NCBI GenBank assembly: GCA_016882525.1
Contig: VGPU01000006.1
Location: forward strand, 1 to 64,000
Origin: Cyanobacteria bacterium M_surface_10_m2_119
GTDB lineage: Bacteria; Cyanobacteriota; Cyanobacteriia; PCC-6307; Cyanobiaceae
Reading direction: 5' to 3'
Length of the DNA stretch: 64,000 bases
The notes under the pieces are model-generated. The model was given only the letters and a program-made list of their open reading frames with translations. It searched no databases and was not told the DNA's origin. Positions within the stretch are counted from its first letter, which is position 1. Every line of letters begins with the position of its first letter. Shown piece by piece: positions 8,581 through 19,708 of the stretch. A program made the translations under genes and the position numbers.

Positions 8581-9168
8581 ATGGCGAACATCGACCACGC
8601 CCCCAGCCGCACGATGCTCAATCTCCTGCACGTGCTGCCGGCCTTCGCCGATGAGGCCGAGCTGCGGCTCAACGCCATCGTGGAGCTGAACAGCAACACG
8701 ATCAACAAGTACGAGCTGATCACCGAGACCGGCCATCTCAAGCTCGATCGCGTGGGCTATTCCTCCCTCGCCTATCCCTTCGCCTACGGCTGCATCCCCC
8801 GCACCTGGGATGAGGACGGCGACCCGCTCGACATCGAGATCGTGGGCGTGACCGAGCCCCTCGTGCCCGGCTCCCTGGTGGAGGCCCGCATCATCGGCAT
8901 CATGAAGTTCGACGACGGCGGTGAAGTCGACGACAAGGTGATTGCCGTGCTGGCCGACGACAAGCGCATGGATCACATCACCAGCTACACCCAGCTTGGA
9001 GAGCACTGGGTGAAGGAAACCCAGTACTACTGGGAGCACTACAAGGATCTGAAGAAGCCCGGCACCTGCCGCGTGAACGGTTTCTTCGATGCCGCCGAGG
9101 CGGTGAAGATCGTCAAGGAGTGCGAAGCGCGCTACACCAGCACCATTGATCCCCAGCTGGTGAACTGA
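8581..9168 (+). CDS. Inorganic pyrophosphatase (family I), divergent copy
   Basis: 195 residues from the ATG at 8581. Family I soluble pyrophosphatase hydrolyses PPi to two phosphates and so pulls biosynthetic reactions forward. The metal-binding core is present: NKYELITETG, YPFAYGCIPRT, DGDPLDIEI and DDGGEVDDKV, which hold the four key aspartates. It is longer than the second copy at 28322-28837 and differs from it at many core positions (Ala instead of Asp in YPFxYG, Trp-Asp-Glu before DGDPLD), so the two are old paralogues or one was acquired. It is just downstream of the carboxypeptidase and may share its transcript. Confidence 0.9.
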   Translation: MANIDHAPSRTMLNLLHVLPAFADEAELRLNAIVELNSNTINKYELITETGHLKLDRVGYSSLAYPFAYGCIPRTWDEDGDPLDIEIVGVTEPLVPGSLVEARIIGIMKFDDGGEVDDKVIAVLADDKRMDHITSYTQLGEHWVKETQYYWEHYKDLKKPGTCRVNGFFDAAEAVKIVKECEARYTSTIDPQLVN

Positions 9169-9205
9169 CGCCCACTGGGCCGACCGCCCTCCAGCCGGTC
9201 GCCGC

Positions 9206-9817
9206 TTGCCCCGCACGCCCCTCGCCATCCACGCCGTGATCCCCTCCAAGGCCGCCCGTCTGCTTGCCGCCCCTGCCCCCAGACTTCTGGCCGGAGGGCT
9301 TGGGGCCTCGCTGGCGCTGCTGTCGATGCTCGGTTGTGGGCCAGCCCTGCGGGCTCAGGCGGGGGACGCTCCGGCGGCAACCTCCGCCGCACCGACCACG
9401 GCTGCCGTCACCAGCACCCGGGAGATCGTGCTCGAGCTGGGCAAGCGGCAGATTTCCCTGGTGGAGGGGACACGTGTCATCGGCCGCTGGCCGGTCGCCA
9501 TCGGCGATCCACGCACGCCGACCCCCACCGGCCGCTTCAGCGTGCAGAACAAGGTGGTGAATCCGATCTACCAGAGCACCTCCAGCGGCAAGGTCAATGG
9601 CAAGGTGGGGCCGCAGGCTCCACTTGGCGACCGCTGGATCGGCTTCAAACAGAGCGGCCTCAACCAGTACGGCATCCATGGCACGCCGGATGCCTGGGCC
9701 TGGACCGTCACCTCGCGTGCAGCTGTCTCCAACGGCTGCGTGCGGATGCTCACCCCCCACGTCCGCCAGCTGTTCGATCAGGTGGATGTGGGCACACCCG
9801 TGATCGTGAAGCCCTGA
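9206..9817 (+). CDS. L,D-transpeptidase (YkuD domain), exported
   Basis: 203 residues if the TTG at 9206 is used; the in-frame GTG at 9236 (193 residues) is an equally good start. The N-terminus has a long hydrophobic stretch ending LSMLGC, a possible lipobox, then an Ala/Thr-rich linker. The YkuD domain runs from about residue 72. It carries the catalytic signature IHGTPDAW (H158) and SNGCVRM (C178). These enzymes form 3-3 cross-links in peptidoglycan or attach proteins to it in the periplasm. The gene follows the pyrophosphatase by 37 bases. Confidence 0.88.
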   Translation: MPRTPLAIHAVIPSKAARLLAAPAPRLLAGGLGASLALLSMLGCGPALRAQAGDAPAATSAAPTTAAVTSTREIVLELGKRQISLVEGTRVIGRWPVAIGDPRTPTPTGRFSVQNKVVNPIYQSTSSGKVNGKVGPQAPLGDRWIGFKQSGLNQYGIHGTPDAWAWTVTSRAAVSNGCVRMLTPHVRQLFDQVDVGTPVIVKP

Positions 9818-9962
9818 GGGATCAGCCCCGTTCGGGAGGGAGCCTGCCGGCTGGCCCATTCAGGCTTTCTTCCCAACCCGGAAAACTTCCTGCAGATCGG
9901 TCGGGCTTCCCGCGGTCTTGGGGGGCCTCGCCCCTAGCTTGTTGCCTCGCACTTACCTTTGC

Positions 9963-10157
9963 ATGGCTCTCGCCCCGCTCCACCACAGTCCAGGAGGTGC
10001 CACGGCCAGCACGGTCCTCAAGTGGTGTGGCAACGGTGAGTTGTCCGCCCTCGACCTGCAGCGTGTGGTGCATCGTCTCCAGCAGGTGGATCCGGTGGCC
10101 CAGAAGGCCCTGCATCCCAGCCATTTCTCCACGCTCCAGGCCGCCCAGCTCGGCTGA
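9963..10157 (+). CDS. Small hypothetical protein
   Basis: 64 residues from the ATG at 9963. I do not recognise a family. The composition is ordinary for a soluble protein: a Ser/Thr-rich start, then WCGNGELSALDLQRVVHRLQQ, which should form a helix, and a short HPSHFSTLQ end. It stands alone between the transpeptidase gene and the convergent CLC gene, 12 bases from the latter's stop. The codon use looks like its neighbours, which argues for a real gene, but length alone gives weak support. Confidence 0.4.
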   Translation: MALAPLHHSPGGATASTVLKWCGNGELSALDLQRVVHRLQQVDPVAQKALHPSHFSTLQAAQLG

Positions 10158-10169
10158 GGCCCCCCGGCG

Positions 10170-12200
10170 TCAGATGCTGACCCCTGAGTGGGTCCCCGGT
10201 AGATAGCGCGTTGCCAGGGCCCGGGCCAGGCCATCCCTGCTGGCGAGTCCCCGCAGAGCCTCCACCGGCAATCCCTCCCGCGGCACCCCGTGGGGAAGCT
10301 GGGCCACGGTCTGCTCGCCGATCTCGAACACCGGCAGCTGGCGCAGGCCGCTGGGCCGCAGCTGATCCTCAAGCTGCGCCAGGTTGGCCCTGAGAGGAAG
10401 CCAGATCAACTCGGAGCGACGGCAGTCCCCAAGGGGGAGATCTTCGCCAGGGCGGCCGCTCTGTCCGCCGCGGGCCAGGGCACGTTGCAGGTCGGGCAGG
10501 GTCACCAGGCCAACGACCTCGCCCCCCTTGCTGAGGATCAGGCAGTGGCTGCGGCTCGCCAGCAGCTGGGCGAGCGCCGTGGCTGCCGGGGTGTCGGTGG
10601 GCAACACCAGCGGCGCCTCGGGTTCGAAGGCTTCGGAGATCGGTACTGCCGCCAGGTCCCGCCGCCGCAGTTCCTCGGCCCGATCCGGGCCCAGCAGGCC
10701 CGGATCGCTGATCCCTTGCCAGCGCTCCACAAGGGCCGCACTGAGTCCGGCGGCCGCCATCAGGGGCAGCACGATGCGGATGTCATGGGTGAGTTCGAAG
10801 AGCAGCAACAGAGCTGTGAGGGGAGCCCGGGCACTGCCCGCCAGCACGGCTGCCATGCCCACCATGGCGTAGGCGGGGGGCTCCGCGATCGGTAGCCCCA
10901 GCCCCCCTTCCCCGAGGATCTGGCCGTAGCAATTGCCCAGCACCGCCCCCAGCACCAGTGACGGAGCGAAGCCACCGCCCACGAAGCCTGTGGCGTTGCT
11001 GACAGTGGTGGCGAGCAGCTTCACCCCCAGCAGCAGCAGCAGGGCCAGCAGGGGGATGCCGCCGTCCCTCCCCAGCAGCGCCTCAATCGTGTCGTAGCCC
11101 ACCCCCAGCACCTGGGGAAAGCCCAGGGCCAGCAGGCCCACCGTCAACCCGCCGAGGGCGGTGGGCAGACCGGGGGGGAGCTGCGCCAGGAGCCGCTGCA
11201 GGCGTTCGCTCCGCCCCAGGGCCAGCAGGCTCACCAGCAGCCAGGACATGCCGCTGGCCAGCAGCCCCAGCCCCAGGTACAGCGGCAATTCCCAGGGGGA
11301 GCGCACCTCGTAGGCCGGCAACCGCAGGATGGGGGCATCGCCGAGCACGAGCTCGGTGACCAGGCTCGAGGCCACGGCCGCCACCAGCACGGCCCGCAGG
11401 CTGGGTCGCCCCTGAATGGCGCTGAAGCTGCCCTCAAAGGCAAAGAACACGCCGGCGATCGGTGCCTTGAATCCGGCTGCCAGGCCGGCGGCGACCCCGG
11501 CCGCCACCAGCGCCTTCTGGCTCTGGGGGGGCAGTCCACCCCTGAGGGCCAGCCACAGGCCGATGTTGCCGCCGCTTTCGACGCTGGGGCCTTCGGGGCC
11601 GAGGGAGGCGCCGCTGCCCAGACTGAGCGATGCTCCCAGCAGGCGTTGCAGGGGCAGCCGCGGTCGGGCCTCCGCACTGCCATCGGCCATCGCCATCAGA
11701 CTGGGCAGCCCAGGTCCCAGCTCGCCGCCGTAGCGGCGCAGCAGGCCCACGGCCAGGCCACCCAGGGTGGGGACCACCAGCACGGGCCAGAGCCCCAGCC
11801 ATTCCGGCAGGCTTGAGCCCGGCAGGGGAGGGGGTTCAGGGGCTGCAGGGGGAGCGGGTAGGAAGCCCAGGCCCCCCAGTCCGATCTGCAGAAGCGACTG
11901 CAGTGGGGTGCCCGTGCCACTGGCCAGATTCACCAGGGGTGGCGGCGCGGGAGGCAGCGGGGGCGGTTCGGGCGAGCCCGCCCGGCCCACCTGGAACAGC
12001 AGTTCCACCAGGGGGCCGAAGGAGGCGTTGTTGATCAGCCCGAGCACCTCATGAAAAGCCACCACCGCCAGGCCGGTGAGGGCTCCCACCAGGGCTGCCC
12101 AGGCCAGCAACCCCCACTGGAAGGGCAGGCCGCCTGGATCGGCCGGGGTCTGGGCCGTTTCCGGCCGCTGCTTGTCAGGCCTCCGGCCGAACCGTTGCAA
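10170..12200 (-). CDS. CLC-type chloride channel/transporter with C-terminal CBS region
   Basis: 676 residues from a TTG at 12200 that overlaps the hemC end by 26 bases; a later start is possible. The CLC signature motifs are [14 protein letters not shown] (selectivity and pore helices), [14 protein letters not shown] containing the gating-type glutamate region, and [12 protein letters not shown]. About ten to twelve membrane helices are present. Residues about 70-130 are a proline-rich loop that is unusually long. From about residue 520 on there are two CBS-like repeats ([17 protein letters not shown] and [11 protein letters not shown]), which often bind adenine nucleotides and regulate transport. 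It would move chloride, possibly in exchange for protons, across the cell membrane. Confidence 0.9.
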   Translation of the reverse strand: MQRFGRRPDKQRPETAQTPADPGGLPFQWGLLAWAALVGALTGLAVVAFHEVLGLINNASFGPLVELLFQVGRAGSPEPPPLPPAPPPLVNLASGTGTPLQSLLQIGLGGLGFLPAPPAAPEPPPLPGSSLPEWLGLWPVLVVPTLGGLAVGLLRRYGGELGPGLPSLMAMADGSAEARPRLPLQRLLGASLSLGSGASLGPEGPSVESGGNIGLWLALRGGLPPQSQKALVAAGVAAGLAAGFKAPIAGVFFAFEGSFSAIQGRPSLRAVLVAAVASSLVTELVLGDAPILRLPAYEVRSPWELPLYLGLGLLASGMSWLLVSLLALGRSERLQRLLAQLPPGLPTALGGLTVGLLALGFPQVLGVGYDTIEALLGRDGGIPLLALLLLLGVKLLATTVSNATGFVGGGFAPSLVLGAVLGNCYGQILGEGGLGLPIAEPPAYAMVGMAAVLAGSARAPLTALLLLFELTHDIRIVLPLMAAAGLSAALVERWQGISDPGLLGPDRAEELRRRDLAAVPISEAFEPEAPLVLPTDTPAATALAQLLASRSHCLILSKGGEVVGLVTLPDLQRALARGGQSGRPGEDLPLGDCRRSELIWLPLRANLAQLEDQLRPSGLRQLPVFEIGEQTVAQLPHGVPREGLPVEALRGLASRDGLARALATRYLPGTHSGVSI

Positions 12201-13137
12201 AGATCTCCTCCAGGATCTCCCCGGCTCCCTGCCCCTTCAGCCTGTGGGCCAGGGCGATGCCGATGGCCTCAGGGTTGTTCTGGGGACCGCGGGCCTCGTC
12301 GCGGATCAGGCGTACGCCATCGAGGCTGGCCACCATGCCGGTGAGCACCAGTTCGGCGCTCTCACCCTCCCCCTCAAAGCGTGTGTTCACGCCGATCGGC
12401 ACCTGGCAGCCGCCCTCGAGCTCCCGCAGGAAGGCCCGCTCCGCCAGGCAGCGCCGCGCGGTGGGGGTGTGCTCGAGCACCTTGATCTGCTCCAGCACCG
12501 TGGCATCGCCCTCGCGGCACTCGATCCCCAGGGCCCCCTGGCCCACGGCATGCAGGGAGATTGAAGGGTCGATCAGCTCATGGATGCGGTCCCCCAGGCC
12601 CAGGCGCCCCAGGCCCGCGGCCGCCAGGATCAGACAGTCGAATTCGCCGGAATCCAGTTTCTCGAGGCGGGTGATCACGTTGCCGCGCACGTCCTTGAAG
12701 GTGAGGTGCGGGAAGTGATGGCGTAGCTGGGCCAGGCGGCGCAGGGAGCTGGTGCCCACCACTGCCCCCTCCGGCAGGCTCGCCAGGGTCTGGTCTTGGT
12801 GCTTGGCGTGCACCACCAGCGCATCGGCTGGATCCTCCCGTTCGGTGATGCAGCCCAGCATCAGGCCCTCGGGCAGGTTGGTGGGCAGATCCTTGAGGCT
12901 GTGCACGGCGATGTCCGCCCGGTCCACCAGCATCTGGGCCTCCAGCTCCTTGGTGAACAGGCCCTTGTCACCGATCTTGGCCAGGGCCACGTCCAGGATC
13001 TTGTCGCCCTGGGTGGCCATTGCCTCGATGCTGATCTCCAGGCCGGGGTGAGCCTTGGCCAGCTCATCGCGCACCCAGTGGGTCTGCACCATGGCCAGCT
13101 GGCTGCGGCGGGAGGCGATGCGCAGGGAGTGGGCCAT
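12175..13137 (-). CDS. hemC: Hydroxymethylbilane synthase (porphobilinogen deaminase)
   Basis: 320 residues from the ATG at 13137, the family length. It joins four porphobilinogens into hydroxymethylbilane, the common tetrapyrrole precursor for chlorophyll, haem, bilins and cobalamin. The start [14 protein letters not shown], the cofactor-region [16 protein letters not shown] and the dipyrromethane attachment site GGCQVPIG (C244) are all present. It lies between the CLC gene (overlapping) and DUF1824-rpoD on the same strand, so read-through from the sigma gene is possible. Other tetrapyrrole genes in the window are hemH, cobK and cobO. Confidence 0.97.
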   Translation of the reverse strand: MAHSLRIASRRSQLAMVQTHWVRDELAKAHPGLEISIEAMATQGDKILDVALAKIGDKGLFTKELEAQMLVDRADIAVHSLKDLPTNLPEGLMLGCITEREDPADALVVHAKHQDQTLASLPEGAVVGTSSLRRLAQLRHHFPHLTFKDVRGNVITRLEKLDSGEFDCLILAAAGLGRLGLGDRIHELIDPSISLHAVGQGALGIECREGDATVLEQIKVLEHTPTARRCLAERAFLRELEGGCQVPIGVNTRFEGEGESAELVLTGMVASLDGVRLIRDEARGPQNNPEAIGIALAHRLKGQGAGEILEEIFATVRPEA

Positions 13138-13162
13138 CAGGGGCAGATCACAGCCCCCCAGA

Positions 13163-13561
13163 TTACGGGCCGAAGAAATCCAGGGGCAATGGTCCCCAGG
13201 TGTCCTCGACGTCCGGATCGGCAGGGCTGTGCCCGGTGATCAGCAGACCCTCCCCAAGGCCGGTTTCCCGGCGCACCAGAAAGCGGCGGCTGGTCTGGTT
13301 GCCCTTGAGGAACACCGGGCCTTCGATGGCCTCCAGGGCTTCGCAGGCCGGGTCCAGTTCGAGGGGGGGCCAGCCCAGGGTCGTCTCCAGCGCCCGCAGG
13401 CAGCCCACCGCCGCCTGGGCGGAGGGGGCCATCACCCCCACTGTGAACCAGTCACAGCGGCCCAGCAGCGGCTCGAGTTCGGCCCGCAGGGCCCCGCGGG
13501 CGCCGGCATCGAGCGCCGGAGCGCTGCGCAGCCCCCGCAGGGACGCCAGGCCGCCGCTCAT
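13163..13561 (-). CDS. DUF1824 family protein
   Basis: 132 residues from the ATG at 13561. The pattern [25 protein letters not shown] followed by [19 protein letters not shown] and a C-terminal [20 protein letters not shown] fits the cyanobacterial DUF1824 family, for which I know no function. The protein looks soluble and has no signal peptide. It starts 13 bases after the rpoD stop and ends 25 bases before hemC, so it is probably in the same transcript. Confidence 0.78.
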   Translation of the reverse strand: MSGGLASLRGLRSAPALDAGARGALRAELEPLLGRCDWFTVGVMAPSAQAAVGCLRALETTLGWPPLELDPACEALEAIEGPVFLKGNQTSRRFLVRRETGLGEGLLITGHSPADPDVEDTWGPLPLDFFGP

Positions 13562-13574
13562 GGCAGGACCTCCA

Positions 13575-14945
<1,371 letters not shown>

Positions 14946-15423
14946 CGAGACTGGTGCAGGGAGAACGGGAGGGTGGTCAGCTCAGGGTGGGCCGGGAGGG
15001 GGCCTGCGGGATTGAGCTGGGAACTAGGGATGGGGAGACGAGGGGCTGCCGGATGAGGGAGCCCGGCCGTGGTCGAATCAGGTCTCGCTTCGCATGATCA
15101 ACGCGCCGCGCGATCACCGCTGGTGGCCGCTGGGCGCGCCAGTGGGCAGGACTGCTCAACACTCAACCGGAGAATCGGTCATCGCCAACAGGTGATGACC
15201 GAAGCGAACAAACTGGACTCAAGGGGTAACCGGGGGCCGAAGCCGAAGCAGGGTTGACAGGGGTGGTCGCAGACCGGAGGGCGACGGCGTGAAATCCCTT
15301 GGGAATTCACAGGCTCTCTCTTCAGGTCTTCCCACTGGACGGAACTCTGCCAGGTTCTGACGGCAGCTAGAGCACTGCCCAACTGACACAGTCTATGTAC
15401 CTCGTGAGACCTTTGCAAGGGTG
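14946..15423. other. Gene-free region between rpoD and priA with inverted repeats
   Basis: 478 bases without a convincing gene, between divergent rpoD and priA, so it should hold both promoters. Two hairpin-capable repeats are visible: ggtcatc (15177-15183) with gatgacc (15194-15200), and a 10-base arm pair with one mismatch at 15289-15310 (gtgaaatccc / gggaattcac). A ttgaca stands at 15254-15259 but has no good -10 partner. I see no tRNA-like fold and no small ORF with support. A long 5' leader on the rpoD transcript is a reasonable guess. Confidence 0.45.
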
Positions 15424-17655
15424 ATGGCTCCCGCCTGGGCGCAGATCTGGCTGGAGGCCGGCCGGGACGGCCAGGTGTTCACCTATGCCAATCCCGGAGG
15501 AATCCCCCTGGCCATCGGCGATCTCGTGCAGGTGCGTCTGCAGGGGCGCCTCCACAGCGGGTTGGTGGTGGACCTCCCTGACCACCTCCCGGCCGACTTG
15601 GAAAACCGCCGCCTGCAGCCGGTGGAGCGATGTCTGCAGCCGGCAGCGGTGGACCCCCGCTGGCAGCAGCTGATCACCGAGGTGGCCGCTGCCTGCCACA
15701 CCAGTGTCTTTCGCACGCTCAAGAGCGCTCTGCCACCGGGCTGGCTCGGCCAGCGCCGCCAGGCCGTCAACGGCAAGCCGCGACCGCTCTGGCTGGTGCG
15801 GGCCACGGCTGCCCTGCGGCCTGAGGGCCTGACGGCCCGGCAGCAGGCCCTGCTCGATCACCTTCAGCAGGCCCCGGCTCCTCTGCCCCTCGCCCAGCTC
15901 TGCGGGCCAGGGGGGTTCAGCCGTTCGGTGCTCCAGGCCCTGGAGCGACGGGGGCTGGTGTGCCGGGAACAGGGGCTTGCGGCCGATCCGTGCCTTCCCC
16001 CGCCTGCCCTCCCCGCCGCTGGGGCGCATGCCCCAGAGCGTGCGCTCACTCCCGCCCAGGTCGAGGCGCTGGCCACCCTGGATGCTGCCCCTGCCGGGGC
16101 CATCCTGCTGCTCTGGGGGGTGACCGGGGCCGGCAAGACGGAGGTGTATCTCCAGGCCGCGGCCCGCAGCCTGCGAGAAGGCCGCAGCGCCCTGGTGCTC
16201 GCGCCTGAGATCGGTCTGATTCCCCAGCTCCTCGACCGCTGCCGCCAGCGCTTTGGAGCCGCGGTGCTGGAGTACCACAGCGGCATGGGCGATTCCGCCC
16301 GGGTGGCCTGCTGGCGTCGTTGCCTCACGGGGGAGCCGCTGCTGGTGGTGGGCACCCGTTCGGCCGTCTTCCTGCCCCTGCCGGCCCTCGGGTTGATCGT
16401 GCTCGACGAGGAACACGACGGCTCCTACAAGCAGGACAGTCCCATGCCCTGTTATCACGCCCGCGACGTGGCGCGCCTGCGGGCCTCCCTCAGTGGTGCC
16501 CGGCTGCTGCTCGGCAGTGCCACCCCCTCCCTGGAGAGCTGGCTGGCCTGCCGGGGACCGGAGGCGACCACGCGCCTGCTGCGGCTGCCGGAGCGCATCG
16601 GCCAGCGGCCCTTGCCGCCGGTGCGCCTGGTCGACATGCGCCAGGAGCTGGCGGAGGGGCATCGCCGGCTGCTCAGCCGTCCGCTGATGGAGCGCCTCGC
16701 CGGTTTGCCGCAGCGCCAGGAGCAGGCCGTGGTGCTGGTGCCGCGCCGGGGCTATCACGCCTTTCTGGGCTGCCGCAGCTGCGGGGAGGCGGTGCTCTGT
16801 CCCCACTGTGACGTGGCCCTCACCGTGCATCGCTCCCAGGGGCGGGAGTGGCTGCGCTGCCACTGGTGTGACCACCGCGCCGAGCTGGGGGAGCGCTGCG
16901 GCCATTGCGGCTCCACGGCCTTCAAGCCCTTCGGCGCCGGCACCCAGCGGGTGATGGAGCAGCTGGCCGCGGAGCTGGAGGGGTTGCGGGTGCTGCGCTT
17001 CGACCGGGACACCACCCGCGGCCGCGACGGCCACCGCCGCCTGCTGGAGCGCTTTGCCGCCGGAGAGGCCGACGTGCTGGTGGGCACCCAGATGCTGGCC
17101 AAGGGGATGGATCTGCCCCGGGTCACCCTGGCGGCGGTGCTGGCGGCCGATGGTCTGCTTCACCGGCCAGATCTCCGCGCCGGTGAACACAGTCTCCAGC
17201 TGTTGTTGCAGTTGGCGGGGCGTGCCGGCCGCGGAGAGCGGCCCGGGGAGGTGCTGGTGCAGACCTACTGCCCGGAGCACCCGGTGATCCGCCATCTGGT
17301 GGATGGCCGTTACGACCGTTTTCTCGAGGAGGAGGCCGGGCTCCGCCGCCATGGGGCCCTGGTGCCCTTCAGCCGTGCCTGCCTGCTGCGCTTCAGTGGG
17401 GTTTCGGCCAGCGCCACCGCCACCACCGCCGCCGCCCTTGCCGAGCAGATCCGGCCGGCGGTGGAGAGCGCGGGCTGGTGGTTGATCGGGCCGGCACCGG
17501 CGCCGGTGGCCCGGGTGGCCGGCCGCAGCCGCTGGCAACTGCTCCTCCACGGTCCGGCTGGAAGCCCCCTGCCGCTGCCCCCGGAGACCGAGCTGCGCCA
17601 GGCCCTGCCCTCCCAGGTGGGCCTGGCCATCGATCCGGATCCGCTGATGCTCTAG
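15424..17655 (+). CDS. priA: Primosomal protein N' (replication restart helicase PriA)
   Basis: 743 residues from the ATG at 15424 (a GTG lies directly before it). PriA reloads the replicative helicase at broken forks. The N-terminal DNA-binding part is followed by a helicase core with Walker A GVTGAGKTEVY, a DEEHD box and GSATPSLESW. The zinc-binding insertion is complete: CRSCGEAVLCPHC, then CHWCDHRAELGERCGHC. The C-terminal helicase motifs VGTQMLAKGMD and QLAGRAGRGERPG are also present. The stop shares the four bases CTAG (17652-17655) with the stop of the convergent DUF3153 gene. Confidence 0.96.
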   Translation: MAPAWAQIWLEAGRDGQVFTYANPGGIPLAIGDLVQVRLQGRLHSGLVVDLPDHLPADLENRRLQPVERCLQPAAVDPRWQQLITEVAAACHTSVFRTLKSALPPGWLGQRRQAVNGKPRPLWLVRATAALRPEGLTARQQALLDHLQQAPAPLPLAQLCGPGGFSRSVLQALERRGLVCREQGLAADPCLPPPALPAAGAHAPERALTPAQVEALATLDAAPAGAILLLWGVTGAGKTEVYLQAAARSLREGRSALVLAPEIGLIPQLLDRCRQRFGAAVLEYHSGMGDSARVACWRRCLTGEPLLVVGTRSAVFLPLPALGLIVLDEEHDGSYKQDSPMPCYHARDVARLRASLSGARLLLGSATPSLESWLACRGPEATTRLLRLPERIGQRPLPPVRLVDMRQELAEGHRRLLSRPLMERLAGLPQRQEQAVVLVPRRGYHAFLGCRSCGEAVLCPHCDVALTVHRSQGREWLRCHWCDHRAELGERCGHCGSTAFKPFGAGTQRVMEQLAAELEGLRVLRFDRDTTRGRDGHRRLLERFAAGEADVLVGTQMLAKGMDLPRVTLAAVLAADGLLHRPDLRAGEHSLQLLLQLAGRAGRGERPGEVLVQTYCPEHPVIRHLVDGRYDRFLEEEAGLRRHGALVPFSRACLLRFSGVSASATATTAAALAEQIRPAVESAGWWLIGPAPAPVARVAGRSRWQLLLHGPAGSPLPLPPETELRQALPSQVGLAIDPDPLML

Positions 17656-18767
17656 GCCGGCAGCTGGGGCCAGCCGAATCCCAGGCGCTGGCGCAGGCTG
17701 GCCAGGCAGAGCACCAGGCTGAAGGCCAGTGCGATGGCGACGGCCCCGAGCCCCAGGGGGCTCCAACGCCAGCAGCTCAGCTCCAGCCGGTTCAGGGCAC
17801 CCAGCTGCAGGGGCCAGCGCAGGGTGGGGACGTCGGTGCCCTCCAGTGCCCCAACTGCCTGGGGGACGGCCAGGCGGACGGCGCGCCGCCGCAGGGGTTG
17901 CAGCTGCAGGTTGGTCTCCAGGCCCGGAACGGGATCCGCCGCCCGCAGATCGAGTTCAATGGCGAGCCGTTGGCGCACCCCCAGCAGCCAGTTGCGTTCC
18001 CGCCACTGCACCGTGGGTGCGGGCAGCTCCAGGCCGGCGAGCCGGCCGGCTTCCTCCAGGCTGGCCTGCAGCAGGCCCAGGGTGGCGGCGGCCGGTTGCA
18101 TGGCACTGCTCAGCCGTTCGGAGCTGGCGCCTGCCCGCGTCGGGCCGCGCAGGCCGAGCTGCCTGAGGGCGGCGGTGTAGTGCCGTTGCCAGGCCAGCGG
18201 CGGCTGCCCCGTCGGGGTGGCCAGCTCCTCCACCAGCTGCAGCCTGCCTGGTCCTCCGAAGCGGAGTTCCGCGGTCATCTGCACGCAGCCGCCGAGCAGC
18301 AACCCCACCAGCAGCAGGCTGAGCACCAGGGCGGCAAAGCCAATCGGGGCCCTGGTCGGCCCCACCGGCGGCGGCGGCGGTGGTGGAGGCTCCTGGCGGC
18401 GCCGACGGCGCGAGGCCTGCATCAGCCGGCCGGCCAGCGGTTCGGCGTCCCCCAGCTCCGGCAGGGTGATCGACCATTCCCGAGGTCGCTCCAGGGCTGG
18501 TGCCTCCAGCACCGCCAGCATCTCCCGGGCTTGGCCGCGCAGCTGGGGATCGCTGCAGCGTTTCACCTGGCGGCAGCAGGCCATCGCCCGCACGTTTTCC
18601 CCCTGGCCCATCCAGGCGGTGGCCAGCAGCAACTGCAGCTCGGCGCCGGCCTTGGTGGCCGGTGGATGGGTGGCCACCAGCGGTTCGAGCAGGGCCCGCA
18701 CCCGTCCGTAGTCGCCACGCTCCAGAGCCTGGCGCGCAGGGGCGAAGGGGTCCACGGAATCGGCCAT
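17652..18767 (-). CDS. DUF3153-like membrane protein with N-terminal TPR-like part
   Basis: 371 residues from the ATG at 18767. Residues 1-75 form TPR-like helices (ARQALERGDYGRVRALLEPL, LLLATAWMGQGENVRAM). Then comes a charged/proline-rich stretch (RRRRRQEPPPPPPPP), a membrane helix near 140-160 ending LLLGGCVQM, an extracytoplasmic mixed domain (about 165-335) that resembles cyanobacterial DUF3153, and a second membrane helix near 340-358. Function unknown. GGC after the first helix could be a lipobox-like cysteine but it follows an internal helix, so I do not call a lipoprotein. The gene is three bases from the argB stop and probably cotranscribed after it. Confidence 0.6.
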   Translation of the reverse strand: MADSVDPFAPARQALERGDYGRVRALLEPLVATHPPATKAGAELQLLLATAWMGQGENVRAMACCRQVKRCSDPQLRGQAREMLAVLEAPALERPREWSITLPELGDAEPLAGRLMQASRRRRRQEPPPPPPPPVGPTRAPIGFAALVLSLLLVGLLLGGCVQMTAELRFGGPGRLQLVEELATPTGQPPLAWQRHYTAALRQLGLRGPTRAGASSERLSSAMQPAAATLGLLQASLEEAGRLAGLELPAPTVQWRERNWLLGVRQRLAIELDLRAADPVPGLETNLQLQPLRRRAVRLAVPQAVGALEGTDVPTLRWPLQLGALNRLELSCWRWSPLGLGAVAIALAFSLVLCLASLRQRLGFGWPQLPA

Positions 18768-18770
18768 CAC

Positions 18771-19667
18771 TCAGGGCTGCAGCAGCCTGTCGCTGCCCAC
18801 CACCATCGTGCCGATGCCGGCATCGGTGAACACCTCCAGCAGCAGGGCGTGGGGAACCCGGCCATCGATGATGTGCGCCGCGCCCACTCCCTGGGCGATT
18901 GCGCGGATGCAGCACTCGGTCTTCGGTGTCATGCCCCCATTCACCACCCCCTCGGCGATCAGCTGACGGGCCCCGCCGAGGCTCACCTGGCGGATCAGGG
19001 AGCCGGGATCCTCCCGGTCGCGCAGGATCCCGGCCGTGTCGGTGAGCAGGATCAGCTTTTCCGCCTGCAACGCCGCCGCCAGCTCCCCGGCGACGGTGTC
19101 CGCATTGATGTTGTGGGCCTGACCATCGCGATCGGCGGCCACGCTCGAGATCACCGGGATGTAGCCGGCATCGAGCAGGGGAAAGAGCACCTCCGGATTC
19201 ACGGCCTGCACCTCCCCCACCAGGCCGTGGGCGCCTTCTCCGTAGGGCCGGGCCCGCACCAGGCTGCCATCGCTGCCGCAGAGCCCCACCGCACGGCCGC
19301 CCACGGTGTTGATGCCATTGACGATGTGCTTGTTGACCCGCCCCACCAGCACCATTTCCACCACATCCATCGTTTCCGGGGTGGTGACCCGCAGGCCGTC
19401 CCGGAATTCCGGGGCGATGTTCAGGCGGCCCAGCCAGTCGTTGATCTCGGGGCCTCCTCCATGCACCACCACCGGTTGCACGCCCACCGAGGCCAGCAGC
19501 ACCAGATCGCGGTACACGGCGTCGCGCAGCTCCGCCTTCACCATCGCGGCCCCGCCGTACTTCACCACCACCCTTCGGCCGGAGAAGCGCTGGATGTAGG
19601 GGAGGGCTTCGCTGAGCACCGAGACCCGCAGGGCGTCGGTGTGCTGAAAGGAGGGATCAGAGCGCAA
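18771..19667 (-). CDS. argB: Acetylglutamate kinase
   Basis: 298 residues from a TTG at 19667; the start is uncertain but the family sequence begins by [15 protein letters not shown]. It phosphorylates N-acetylglutamate, the controlled step of arginine synthesis. Motifs: VVKYGGAAM (ATP site), VHGGGPEIN (substrate), [22 protein letters not shown], and GGMTPKTE near the C-terminus. In cyanobacteria this enzyme is relieved of arginine inhibition by PII binding; whether the PII-contact residues are kept I cannot verify by eye. The DUF3153-like gene follows directly. Confidence 0.96.
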   Translation of the reverse strand: MRSDPSFQHTDALRVSVLSEALPYIQRFSGRRVVVKYGGAAMVKAELRDAVYRDLVLLASVGVQPVVVHGGGPEINDWLGRLNIAPEFRDGLRVTTPETMDVVEMVLVGRVNKHIVNGINTVGGRAVGLCGSDGSLVRARPYGEGAHGLVGEVQAVNPEVLFPLLDAGYIPVISSVAADRDGQAHNINADTVAGELAAALQAEKLILLTDTAGILRDREDPGSLIRQVSLGGARQLIAEGVVNGGMTPKTECCIRAIAQGVGAAHIIDGRVPHALLLEVFTDAGIGTMVVGSDRLLQP

Positions 19668-19708
19668 GGCAGGGGACGGGTGATGGGAAAAGTCTGCTCG
19701 GACGGCCG

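Noticed and set aside
9841-9872. Terminator after the L,D-transpeptidase gene
   Set aside because: Six-base arms (agcctg/caggct) with a 14-base loop and an interrupted T-run; too weak to call.
15254-15259. ttgaca as a -35 box for priA
   Set aside because: No convincing -10 element at the right distance.
15367-17766. A 799-codon open frame antisense to priA
   Set aside because: Low-complexity Gln/Gly/His composition without any motif; priA on the other strand explains the sequence fully.
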